From T1Sed10-7 sp047921175 (GTDB taxonomy: Bacteria; Actinomycetota; Nitriliruptoria; Nitriliruptorales; Nitriliruptoraceae), in contig JBLRWQ010000002.1 of assembly GCA_047921175.1 (NCBI GenBank), forward strand, positions 32,621 through 96,620: a DNA stretch of 64,000 bases, written 5' to 3'. The position numbers and the translations under genes are program-made. Below are positions 44,419 through 52,308 of this stretch, piece by piece. Within the stretch, counting starts at the first letter, position 1; each line of letters begins with the position of its first letter. The notes under the pieces are model-generated. The model worked only from the letters and a program-made list of their open reading frames with translations. It did no database searches and was not told where the DNA came from.

Positions 44419-46185
44419 ATGATGACCCGAACGATCGCTGGACCGCCCCTGCAGGGCGCCCCTGAGGCACACCTGCTGGCCGCGCTGTGGCGCTGGGCAG
44501 AGGAGGAGCCGGACCGTCCGTTGCTGTCGATGCGGCACGGGGACCGGTTCGAGGCCCTGACGGCCGCGACGCTGCGCACCGAGGTCGTCGCCCGGGCGGC
44601 GGGACTCGTCGCGCGAGGTGTCGCAGCCGGCGACCGGGTCGTGCTGCTGGCCCGGACCAGCGCCGAATGGATCCTGCTGGACCATGCGATCCTCGCCGCC
44701 GGCGCGGTCACGGTGCCGGTCTACGACACCGCCTCGGTCGACCAGATCCGGACGATCCTCGGCAACAGCCAGGCGCGTCTGGCCCTGGTCGAGACCGACG
44801 AGCACCGGGCGGCCGTGGCGGAAGCCGCGGGACCGTCGTCACCGCTCGAGGTCCTGGTCATCGACCGCGGCGCCCCCAGCGATCTGTGCGCGGCGGGCGA
44901 CGGCCATCGTGACGAGGTCGCGGCCCGCGTCGCCGCGCTGGGACCGGAGCAGCTCGCGGCGATCCTGTACTCCTCCGGGACGACCGGGGAGCCGAAGGGC
45001 TGCGAGCTCACCCACGGCAACCTGTGCGCCAACGTGCGCCAGACCGTGGAGCAGGTCCCGGAGCTGTTCGGTGGGGACGCGCGCACGCTGGTCTTCCTGC
45101 CGTTGGCCCACGCGCTCGGTCGGATGCAGGTGCACGTCGCGCTCGACCAGGGCGTCGAGGTGGCGGTCGCGACCAGCCTCGAGCAGCTCCCCGAGGAGCT
45201 CGCGCTGGCTCGTCCGACCTTCCTCGTCGCCGTGCCACGGCTGTTCGAGAAGGTGCTCGCCGGCGCCCGGGAGAAGGCCCGCGACAGCGGGCGCGTGCGC
45301 ATCTTCGACCGGGCGATGGCGGTCGCCGCCGAGGTGTCGGCACACCGTCGCGGGGGTGGCCGTCCCCCGGTCTGGCTGCGGCTCCAGCACGCGATCCTCG
45401 ATCGCCTCGTGGGTCAGCGCCTGCGGGACGCCCTCGGCGGGCGGGTCCGTCTGGCCATCTGCGGCGGCGCGCCGCTGCCGGTGGACGTCGGGCGTCGTTT
45501 CGACGGCATCGGCATCCCGATCCTGGAGGGGTTCGGGACGACCGAGACCGCGCCGATCGTCACCGGCGGTCCGGCCGAGCCGCTGGAGATCGGCACCGTC
45601 GGGCGGCCGTACCCGGCGACGACCGTGCAGCTCGCGGACGACGACGAGATCCTGGTCCGAGGACCGCAGGTCTTCCGGGGCTACCGAGGCGATGCCGCGG
45701 CGACGGCCGCAGCGCTCCAGGACGGCTGGTACCACACCGGCGACCTGGGCGCGATCACGCCCGCCGGGCACCTGCGCATCGTCGGCAGGAAGAAGGACAT
45801 CCTCGTCACCGCAGGCGGCAAGAACGTCGTGCCTGCGCCGCTCGAGGACCGGGTCCGTTCGCATCCGCTGGTCGAGGAGTGCGTCGTCGTCGGCGATGGC
45901 CGGCCCTTCGTCACCGCGCTGGTCTGGGTCGTCCCGACCGCCCTCGACGTCACGGGCCCCGGGGACGACGCCGAGGTGCAGCAACGGCTTCGCGCCGAGC
46001 TCGATCGCGTGATCGAGGCCGCGAACCGCACCGTCTCGCGTGCGGAGTCCATCGGCCGCTACGCGATCGTCACCGAGCCGCTGAGCCTGGAGGCGGGGTC
46101 GTTGACCCCGACCGCGAAGGTCCGCCGCGGCGTCGTGCTGGAACGCTTCGCCGATCCCATCGACCAGCTCTACCGCACCCCATGA
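44419..46185 (+). CDS. Long-chain acyl-CoA synthetase (AMP-forming)
   Basis: 588 residues. The phosphate-binding YSSGTTGEPKGCELTH (about residue 187), the adenine-site EGFGTTETAP, the DGWYHTGDLG motif and the hinge with GRKKDILVTAGGKNV give the full set for the adenylate-forming family. FLPLAHALGRM resembles the long-chain (FadD15-like) group. It should activate fatty acids to acyl-CoA. ATG 44419 or 44422 can start; no strong ribosome site is visible. It is translationally coupled by ATGA to the next gene and divergent from the PucR regulator. Confidence 0.93.
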   Translation: MMTRTIAGPPLQGAPEAHLLAALWRWAEEEPDRPLLSMRHGDRFEALTAATLRTEVVARAAGLVARGVAAGDRVVLLARTSAEWILLDHAILAAGAVTVPVYDTASVDQIRTILGNSQARLALVETDEHRAAVAEAAGPSSPLEVLVIDRGAPSDLCAAGDGHRDEVAARVAALGPEQLAAILYSSGTTGEPKGCELTHGNLCANVRQTVEQVPELFGGDARTLVFLPLAHALGRMQVHVALDQGVEVAVATSLEQLPEELALARPTFLVAVPRLFEKVLAGAREKARDSGRVRIFDRAMAVAAEVSAHRRGGGRPPVWLRLQHAILDRLVGQRLRDALGGRVRLAICGGAPLPVDVGRRFDGIGIPILEGFGTTETAPIVTGGPAEPLEIGTVGRPYPATTVQLADDDEILVRGPQVFRGYRGDAAATAAALQDGWYHTGDLGAITPAGHLRIVGRKKDILVTAGGKNVVPAPLEDRVRSHPLVEECVVVGDGRPFVTALVWVVPTALDVTGPGDDAEVQQRLRAELDRVIEAANRTVSRAESIGRYAIVTEPLSLEAGSLTPTAKVRRGVVLERFADPIDQLYRTP

Positions 46186-46955
46186 GCGCCTCCGTGGCCC
46201 CCACCGGGTGGACCCGCCAGGCAGCCCTTCGGGACGGCACCCCCGTCCTGCTGCGCCAGATCCGGCCCGAGGACCGGGATCGGCTGGCGGAGGGCCTCAA
46301 GGAGCTGTCCGCCACGTCCCGCTACCTGCGCTTCCACGCCGACGTCGAGGAGCTGTCGCCCGCCGAGCTCGACCACCTGACCCTGGTCGACCACCACGAC
46401 CACGAGGCGATCGTCGCGATCGACCTGGACCGACCCGAGGTGCCGGGTGTGGGCGTCGCCCGCTACGTCCGCGACCACTTCGAGCGCAACGTCGCCGAGG
46501 CGGTCGTGACCGTGGCCGACCGCTACCACGGGCAGGGTGCCGCCACCCTGCTGTTCGGGGCGCTCGCGGCCCGGGCCCGCTCCGAGGGCATCGAGGTGCT
46601 CCGCCACGACGTGCTCGTGGAGAACCCGGTCATGCTCGCCTTCCTCGAGCACCTGGGGGCGACCCGGGTGCGTGCCACCGAGGACCGCTGGCAGGTCGAC
46701 CTCCGGCTCCCCGTGCATGCCCGCGATCTCCCCGCGAACCCGGCGGCGCGGGCGTTCCGCCGGGCGATGCAGGACCGCACCACCCCCCTCCAGCGACTGG
46801 GCCAGCCGGTCCGACGGGCACGGGGGACCACCTCCGCGCTGAGCCTGACGGAGCAGATCGCCACCGAGCTGACGGCGGACGACGGTGAGCACGCCGCTGC
46901 GACCTGGCTCGCCGAGCGGGAGCGCCGGCAGCCTCGGTGGCCGTCGCTGCCCTGA
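46182..46955 (+). CDS. GNAT family N-acetyltransferase
   Basis: 257 residues. The start LRDGTPVLLRQIRPEDRDRL and the body SATSRYLRFHADVEELSPAELDHL are typical of the GNAT domain found in Pat-type protein acetyltransferases. AVVTVADRYHGQGAATLLFGAL is the acetyl-CoA-binding motif (normally Q/RxxGxG/A). Actinobacterial Pat enzymes acetylate and switch off acyl-CoA synthetases. The ATG overlaps the stop of the adjacent synthetase, so control of that enzyme by lysine acetylation is a reasonable inference. A cyclic-nucleotide domain, present in some Pat proteins, is absent. The last 60 residues form no known domain. Confidence 0.88.
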   Translation: MSASVAPTGWTRQAALRDGTPVLLRQIRPEDRDRLAEGLKELSATSRYLRFHADVEELSPAELDHLTLVDHHDHEAIVAIDLDRPEVPGVGVARYVRDHFERNVAEAVVTVADRYHGQGAATLLFGALAARARSEGIEVLRHDVLVENPVMLAFLEHLGATRVRATEDRWQVDLRLPVHARDLPANPAARAFRRAMQDRTTPLQRLGQPVRRARGTTSALSLTEQIATELTADDGEHAAATWLAERERRQPRWPSLP

Positions 46956-46971
46956 TCCTCCCGATGGCGCG

Positions 46972-48339
46972 TCAGGAGCAGCCGGGCATCGGGGTGATCC
47001 GGTAGCCCTGCGCGGTCAGCCACTCCAGGAGCCGCTCGGTGGCGGCGACGGTCTGCTGGCGCTCGCGGAAGCCGTCGTGGAGCAGGACGACGTCGCCGGG
47101 CCCCACCTCCGCTTGGACGTGCTCGACGATCACGTCGGAGCCCGGCCGCTCCCAGTCGCGGGGATCGACGTCCCACATCGCCAGGTCGAGCCCGATGTCG
47201 GCGGCGACGGCCTCCACCTCACCGTCGCGGGCGCCGAAAGGTGGTCGCAGGCAGGTCGGCGTGCGGCCCGTCGTCGCCTCGATGGCCTCCTGGGTGTCGC
47301 GCAGCTCGCGAGCGATCGTCTCCGGTGAGGCTTCCGTCAGGCGGGCGTGGGACCACGTGTGGTTGCCCAGCACGTGGCCCTCGTCCACGATCCTGGCCAT
47401 GATCTCCGGGTGGTCGGCGACCTCACGGCCGACCACGAAGAACGTCGCCCGGGCGTGGTAGGCGGCGAGCAGGTCGAGGATCTGCGGGGTCCAGGTCGCG
47501 TTCGGGCCGTCGTCGAAGGTCAGGTGCACGACCGGTGCGTCGTCGGATGGCGGTGTGGGGCTCGGGGTCGGCTCGGGTGCGGGCTCGGGGTCTGGCTCGG
47601 CTGGTGGTTCGGGCTCGCCGGTGCCGATGAGGACGACCCGATCCACGGGTTCCTCGACGACCTCCTGGTCGACACGTTCCCGCGACTCCTCCTCGCCGTC
47701 GACCAGGACCACCTCGTAGGTGTCACGTCGTAGGCCGTCGCGGCCCTCGGTGGCGACCTCGGACTCACCGGTCAGGAGGTCGTCGGTGTGGCGCTCCTCC
47801 TCGCCATGCTCCAGCGTGACCTCCTCGGTGCGTTCGGTGATCTCCACACGCGCCAGGGTGATCGTGGTCCGACCGGTGATCGGGATGTCCGGGGAGGGGG
47901 TGACGCGGTCGTTCGCACGGATGGTGACGTCCGCGTCGTCGAGGGCGTCCCCGACGGTGCGTCCGAAGGTGGTCGTCGCATGCTCGCGGCCGTCGGCCAC
48001 GACGGTGACGGGGACGGCCACCTCCACCTCGAGGCGGTCACCGTCCTCGACGGTCTCGTCCAGCGGCGGGTGGAACCGGGCCACGACCTCGGTGGCATGG
48101 GCGGCGTCGCTGGCCTGCAGGAGCGCACGCATCGTGTCGACCTCGGCGGTGACCGTGAGGTGATGCTCCTCGAGGCCGAGCACGTCCCCGCGGTCGTCCA
48201 CGACGATCTCGGCGGTCACGTCCCGCGGCAGCACGACCGCGGCGGCGACGGCCACGGCGCCGATGAGCACGCCGGTGAGCAGCAACGCCATCACGATCGT
48301 TCGGGGCGGCGTCCTCAGTGTCGGCAAGAGGGATCCCAT
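46972..48339 (-). CDS. Secreted polysaccharide deacetylase with DUF348 and G5 domains
   Basis: 455 residues. A transmembrane/signal segment (residues 14-37) is followed by a DUF348-like region (about 43-165), a G5 domain (about 166-240; EVVLVDGEEESRERVDQ, PVDRVVLIGT), a Pro/Glu linker and a NodB deacetylase (268-455). All deacetylase motifs are present: TFDDGP (Asp276, Asp277), H327 and H331 in NHTWSH, RPPFGA (365-370), DVDPRDW (390-396) and LLHDG (419-423). It probably removes acetyl groups from peptidoglycan or another glycan. DUF348-G5 is the stalk of resuscitation-promoting factors, here with a deacetylase in place of the lytic domain. GGAAGG lies nine bases before the ATG. Confidence 0.92.
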   Translation of the reverse strand: MGSLLPTLRTPPRTIVMALLLTGVLIGAVAVAAAVVLPRDVTAEIVVDDRGDVLGLEEHHLTVTAEVDTMRALLQASDAAHATEVVARFHPPLDETVEDGDRLEVEVAVPVTVVADGREHATTTFGRTVGDALDDADVTIRANDRVTPSPDIPITGRTTITLARVEITERTEEVTLEHGEEERHTDDLLTGESEVATEGRDGLRRDTYEVVLVDGEEESRERVDQEVVEEPVDRVVLIGTGEPEPPAEPDPEPAPEPTPSPTPPSDDAPVVHLTFDDGPNATWTPQILDLLAAYHARATFFVVGREVADHPEIMARIVDEGHVLGNHTWSHARLTEASPETIARELRDTQEAIEATTGRTPTCLRPPFGARDGEVEAVAADIGLDLAMWDVDPRDWERPGSDVIVEHVQAEVGPGDVVLLHDGFRERQQTVAATERLLEWLTAQGYRITPMPGCS

Positions 48340-48500
48340 GTCGGGGACCTTCCAGCAATGCACACGTCGTGCCACCGTGACACCCGACGAAGGGGAGGAT
48401 CGGCGACGGGCGGCCCCTGGCCGATCGGCGGTGCCGCGACGGGCGCGCAGCAGGCCGGAACCGGGAGCAGGACCGTGGCCCAGCCGAGCCTCGCGGGCTC

Positions 48501-48797
48501 CTACTCGGTCTCGAAGACCACGTCGTAGTCCTGGTAGTCGACGTCGTCCACGATGAGCCCGCGCAGGTCCTCGGCCCAGGCCTGGGTCTCCGGCCGACCG
48601 TTGTTGCGTTCCGCGTCGTCGTAGGAGGAGAAGTCCACCTCGATCACCCACCTGCCCGGGTGCCCCCGGTCCTCCAGCAGCCGAGCTCCCTGGTAGCCGG
48701 GGGCGATCCCGAACTGCTCGTCGTGCCAGCCAGCAAGCAGGTCGCGGAGCCGGTCCGGGTCGTGCGACGTGACCGCCATCACCTGGGTGAAGGACAT
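48501..48797 (-). CDS. Small ferredoxin-like (dimeric alpha-beta barrel) protein
   Basis: 98 residues. MSFTQVMAVTSHDPDRLRDLL and WVIEVDFSSYDDAERNN resemble the antibiotic-biosynthesis monooxygenase/Dabb-type fold, with no cofactor or catalytic residues evident. GAGGAG lies eight bases before the ATG at 48795-48797. It stands alone upstream of the deacetylase on the same strand (161 bp apart). No specific function can be given. Confidence 0.75.
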   Translation of the reverse strand: MSFTQVMAVTSHDPDRLRDLLAGWHDEQFGIAPGYQGARLLEDRGHPGRWVIEVDFSSYDDAERNNGRPETQAWAEDLRGLIVDDVDYQDYDVVFETE

Positions 48798-49107
48798 GGT
48801 GCGCTCCTCTCGGTCGGTGCCGGGTGGGGACCCGTGCCCCGGTGGTGCACGCGAGGTGGCACGGTGGGGCGCGCCGAGCATCGAGATCCGAGCGCTCTCC
48901 CGACGCCCGTTCGCCTCTCGACCGTGCCGGCCCCACGGCGGCGTGTCAAGGGGCACCTCGTCATCGAGGTGTCGGACGACCTGGCCGGGCTCCACGTCCG
49001 GCGCTCGCGTGGCGCTCTTCGCCACCGGCGGCAACGTCGGTCTTCCGCGGCCGGATCGCGACGCCGTCCGGGCGTAGCATCCCGGCAGACGTCCAGGAGG
49101 GAGCGAC
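48798..49107. other. 310-bp divergent intergenic region
   Basis: No gene is supported here. A hairpin with a 7-bp stem, CACCTCG (48954-48960) and CGAGGTG (48965-48971), extendable by G-U pairs, lies near the centre. TAGCAT (49077-49082) about 30 bases before the quinone-oxidoreductase start is -10-like but lacks a good -35. Both flanking promoters must lie in this region. Confidence 0.4.
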
Positions 49108-50073
49108 GTGCGCGCAGCGGTGGTGGAACGGCTCGACGGACCGTCCGCGATACGGGTGGTGGACCGACCGGAACCGGACGGGGACGGGGTCCGGATCGCG
49201 GTCGCCGCCGCGGGCGTGACCTTCCCTGACGCGCTGCTGACGCGGGGGCTCTACCAGCTCCGACCGGAGCCGCCCTTCGTGCCCGGCTCCGAGGTCAGCG
49301 GCGTCGTCACCGACGCGCCGTCGGGTTCCGGCTTCGCTCCCGGGCAGCGGGTCGCCGCGTTCCCCGGGTTGGGCGGGTTCGCGGAGACCGTGGTCGTGCC
49401 GCCGCACCTGGTCTTCGCGCTCCCCGACGAGGTCGACACCGAGGTGGCGGCCGGGCTGCCGATGAACCTGTTGACCGTGCACTTCGCGCTGCTCGACCGG
49501 GGACGACTCCAGCCGGGGGAGCGGGTGCTGGTCCACGGGGCGGCCGGCGGTATCGGGGTGGCCGCGATCCAGCTGGCCGCCGCCCGGGGTGCGTACGTCA
49601 TCGCCGTCACCTCGAGCGAGGACAAAGCCGAGGTGGCCCGTGTGGCGGGGGCGCACGAGGTGGTCGCCGTCGAGGGCTTCCGCGACGCCGTCCAGGAGCT
49701 GACGGCCGGCGAGGGCGTCGACCTCGTCCTCGACCCGGTCGGTGGGGACCGCGTGACCGATTCGCTGCGGTGCCTGCGCCGCCGCGGGCGGCTGCTGGTC
49801 GTCGGGTTCACGGCCGGGGAGATCCCGGCGGTGAAGGTCAACCGGCTGCTGCTCAACAACCTCGACGTCGTCGGGGTCGGCTGGGGCGCCTACTGGCTGG
49901 CCGAGCCCGGTTACCCGGCCCAGCAGTGGGCGGATCTGCTGCCGGATCTCCGGGCCGGCCGCCTGCTCCCGCCGATCGGTGCGCGCCACCGTCTGGAGGG
50001 CGCGGCCGATGCCGTCGCTTCGCTGGAGGAACGCCGCGCGACCGGCAAGGTGCTGCTCCTGCCCGGATCCTGA
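49108..50073 (+). CDS. NADPH:quinone oxidoreductase family protein (zinc-independent MDR)
   Basis: 321 residues. The start GTG 49108 is preceded by AGGAGGGA. Family signs are PFVPGSEVSGVV, a Rossmann motif VHGAAGGIGVAAIQLA and a C-terminal AADAVASLEERRATGKVLL. The zinc ligands of alcohol dehydrogenases are missing, as expected for quinone-oxidoreductase-like enzymes. It probably reduces quinones, enones or enoyl thioesters with NADPH. No operon partner; the next gene converges. Confidence 0.92.
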   Translation: MRAAVVERLDGPSAIRVVDRPEPDGDGVRIAVAAAGVTFPDALLTRGLYQLRPEPPFVPGSEVSGVVTDAPSGSGFAPGQRVAAFPGLGGFAETVVVPPHLVFALPDEVDTEVAAGLPMNLLTVHFALLDRGRLQPGERVLVHGAAGGIGVAAIQLAAARGAYVIAVTSSEDKAEVARVAGAHEVVAVEGFRDAVQELTAGEGVDLVLDPVGGDRVTDSLRCLRRRGRLLVVGFTAGEIPAVKVNRLLLNNLDVVGVGWGAYWLAEPGYPAQQWADLLPDLRAGRLLPPIGARHRLEGAADAVASLEERRATGKVLLLPGS

Positions 50074-50120
50074 TGTGGGTGCGATCAGGTCCGGGATCCG
50101 GAGCGAGATGTACCCACGTC
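50072..50120. terminator. Nested hairpin between convergent genes
   Basis: GATGTGGGT (50072-50080) pairs with ACCCACGTC (50112-50120) with one G-U pair, and an inner TCCGG/CCGGA hairpin (50090-50102) sits in its loop. It starts at the oxidoreductase stop codon and lies before the permease stop at 50193. Probably a terminator. Confidence 0.4.
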
Positions 50121-50192
50121 TGGGGCGTCGTGGGGTACCGGCGGACCGGCCGGGCGCTGTACCGAGCGCTCGGAGGATGCCTCGGCGGGCTC

Positions 50193-51449
50193 CTACCGCT
50201 GGCCCGATCGGCGTTCCCCCGCCGCAACCCAGACGAGGGACCCCAGCACCAGCAGGACCAGGCCGCCGACGACCGCCACCCGCGGCAGGGTGAGCGCGAG
50301 CCCGACGCACAGCACGACACCGAGCCCGGCGAGCCAGCGAGGCCAGCGCCGCTCGTCGGCGGTCAGTCGCCACGCCGAGGCGTTGGCGAGGGCGTAGTAG
50401 GTCAGCACCGCGAACGAGGAGAACCCGATCGCCCCGCGGAGATCGGCGACCGCCACGATGGCGCACACGATGGCCGCGACCGTCGCCTCCGCCCGGTGCG
50501 GGGTGCGGAACCGCGGGTGGACCGCGGCCAGGTAGCCCGGCAGCTCGCGACGACGGGCCATGGACAGCGAGGTCCGGCTGACGCCGGCGAGCAGCGAGAG
50601 CAGGACCCCCCCGGCCGCGACCGCCGCCCCGATGCGGACGACCGGGGTCAGCGCGGACCAGCGTCCCGACGCGACCGCGTCGGCGAGCGGTGCGGGGGAG
50701 ACAGCCAGCTGCGCCGGCCCGAGCGCCACCAGCACCGAGGTGAGCACCAGCGCGTAGACCGCGACGACGATGCCCAGCGCGATAGGGATCGCCCGCGGGA
50801 TCGTCGTCGCGGGGTCGACGACCTCCTCGCCCAACGTCGCCAGCCGGGCATAGCCCGCGAAGGCGAAGAACAGCAGGCCCGCGCCCTGCACGACCCCGAG
50901 GGGCCCGGTTGGCAGCGTCAGGTCGAGGTTGGCGGTGCTCGCGGTCCCACCCAGCAGTGCGGCGGCGACGACCACCGCCAGCGCGGCGAGGACCAGCGCG
51001 ACGATGATGCGGGTCAGGCGGACGGTCTTCTCGACGCCCCGGTAGTTGACCGCAGCCATCGCGACGACCGCCCCGATGGCGACCGGTCGTGCCAGATCCT
51101 CCGACAGGTACGCCCCGAAGGTCAGCGCCATCGCCGCGAGGCTCGCGGTCTTGCCGACCACGAAGCTCCAGCCGGCCAGGAACCCCCAGTACTCGCCGAG
51201 CCGCTTCCGCGCGTACACGTAGGTCCCGCCCGACTCGGGGTAGAGCGCGGCGAGTTGCGCGGAGGAGGTGGCGTTGGCGTAGGCGACCAGCGCCGCGATC
51301 GCGAGGCTCACCAGCAGCCAGCTCCCCGCCGCGGCGGCGGCCGGCCCCGGCGCCGCGAACACGCCGGCCCCGATCATCGCGCCGAGCCCGATGACCACCG
51401 CGTCCCGGGTGGTCAGGCGGCGGGCCAGCCCGCCCGATGCTGCCGTCAC
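50193..51449 (-). CDS. APC family permease (amino acid/polyamine/organocation)
   Basis: 418 residues, about 12 transmembrane helices. The first helix carries the APC substrate-site motif GLGAMIGAGVF, followed by PESGGTYVYARKRLGEYWGF. It moves an amino acid or similar solute by cation coupling; the solute is unknown. The GTG start (51447-51449) overlaps the stop of the ArsR-rhodanese gene by four bases, so the permease is made together with that regulator. A cysteine, thiol or sulfur-compound substrate would fit the regulator and the divergent DsrE gene, but this is inference. Confidence 0.9.
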   Translation of the reverse strand: MTAASGGLARRLTTRDAVVIGLGAMIGAGVFAAPGPAAAAAGSWLLVSLAIAALVAYANATSSAQLAALYPESGGTYVYARKRLGEYWGFLAGWSFVVGKTASLAAMALTFGAYLSEDLARPVAIGAVVAMAAVNYRGVEKTVRLTRIIVALVLAALAVVVAAALLGGTASTANLDLTLPTGPLGVVQGAGLLFFAFAGYARLATLGEEVVDPATTIPRAIPIALGIVVAVYALVLTSVLVALGPAQLAVSPAPLADAVASGRWSALTPVVRIGAAVAAGGVLLSLLAGVSRTSLSMARRRELPGYLAAVHPRFRTPHRAEATVAAIVCAIVAVADLRGAIGFSSFAVLTYYALANASAWRLTADERRWPRWLAGLGVVLCVGLALTLPRVAVVGGLVLLVLGSLVWVAAGERRSGQR

Positions 51450-52129
51450 GCCACGTCCCCGGTCGTGACCGGCCCGCCGGTCGTTCGCCACTCGGGAAGG
51501 CCATCCTCCAGGCGCGTGGCGCGCCGCCCCCGCCGGGCGAGCCACCGCACGGCGTCGTCGGCGTACACGCAGTACGGCCCCCGGCAGTACGCGACCACCT
51601 CGGCGTCGGTGGGGAGGTCGTCGAGCAGATCCAGCCGGTCTGGGGGGATGGACCGTGCGCCGGGTAGGTGCCCGGCGGCGTACTCGGCCGGGGGTCGCAC
51701 GTCGATGATGACCACGACCTCGCCGGTGTCGAGCCGGTCCAGCAGCTCGTGGCGGCTGATCGTGGGGACCGCGTCACGCGCACCGAGGTAGCCCGTGGCC
51801 AGCTCGGCGAACCCCGGCACCTGGCTGGCCGCGACCGTTCGCATCGCCCACCACAGCTCCAGCACCTCGTCGGAGGCGAGCCGGTAGTGCACGTGGGTGC
51901 CGGCCCGGCGGCTGACCACCAGCCCGGCGCGCGCGAGGGTGCGCAGGTGGTGCGAGGTGTTCGCCAGCGACTGGCCGAGCTCGGTCGCGACCTGCTCGAC
52001 GGTCCGCTCGCCCTGGGCCAGCAGCTCCACCATCTCCGCCCGTCGGCCGGAGGACAGCGCGCGAGCCACGGTCGCGAACCCCTCGAACAGCGCGTCCTTG
52101 GCGGCTCGTCGTGTCGGCTGCTCCGTCAT
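51446..52129 (-). CDS. ArsR-family regulator fused to a rhodanese domain
   Basis: 227 residues. Residues about 22-95 form an ArsR winged helix-turn-helix (ERTVEQVATELGQSLANTSHHLRTLARAGLVV in pieces). Residues about 122-225 form a rhodanese domain (VVIIDVRPPAEYAAGHLPGA) with active-site Cys182 in YCRGPYC and a second Cys187. Rhodanese cysteines carry persulfide sulfur, so the domain can plausibly sense or pass on sulfane sulfur. It is probably an autorepressor that also controls the divergent MFS-DsrE pair through the two palindromes at 52166-52227. It is coupled to the APC permease. Confidence 0.92.
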   Translation of the reverse strand: MTEQPTRRAAKDALFEGFATVARALSSGRRAEMVELLAQGERTVEQVATELGQSLANTSHHLRTLARAGLVVSRRAGTHVHYRLASDEVLELWWAMRTVAASQVPGFAELATGYLGARDAVPTISRHELLDRLDTGEVVVIIDVRPPAEYAAGHLPGARSIPPDRLDLLDDLPTDAEVVAYCRGPYCVYADDAVRWLARRGRRATRLEDGLPEWRTTGGPVTTGDVA

Positions 52130-52165
52130 GTCGGTGACCTCCCAGCGGCAGCCTACCGCCGACGC

Positions 52166-52181
52166 TCAAGCAAGCGTTTGA
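52166..52181. promoter_or_regulatory. Operator candidate 1 for the ArsR-rhodanese regulator
   Basis: TCAA-N8-TTGA (52166-52181) lies 37 bp upstream of the regulator's start. It shares GCTCAAGCA and TTTGA with the second site 46 bp away. The right arm contains TTGACT, which could serve as a -35 for the MFS gene, with a weak CATGCT (52201-52206) 17 bp further on. The size fits an ArsR dimer. Confidence 0.6.
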
Positions 52182-52211
52182 CTTCCGGGCGGGCGGCGGG
52201 CATGCTCTTGC

Positions 52212-52227
52212 TCAAGCACTGATTTGA
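52212..52227. promoter_or_regulatory. Operator candidate 2 for the ArsR-rhodanese regulator
   Basis: TCAA-N8-TTGA (52212-52227), within CTCAAGCACTGATTTGAG, whose outer five bases are perfect inverted repeats. Same half-sites and spacing as candidate 1. It lies 81 bp upstream of the MFS start, so the two sites together could control both divergent operons. Confidence 0.6.
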
Positions 52228-52308
52228 GTAAGGGTCGGTCGTGGACGTGAGGTATGCGAGGTTGCCGGTGGCCGCTCGTGCCGTCGGTGGCGTGCCGCGG
52301 ACCTGGCC

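Noticed and set aside
48798..49034. Upstream extension of the small ferredoxin-like protein
   Set aside because: GAGGAG with the ATG at 48797 gives a family-length protein; the upstream codons are Arg/Pro-rich and show no conservation signs.
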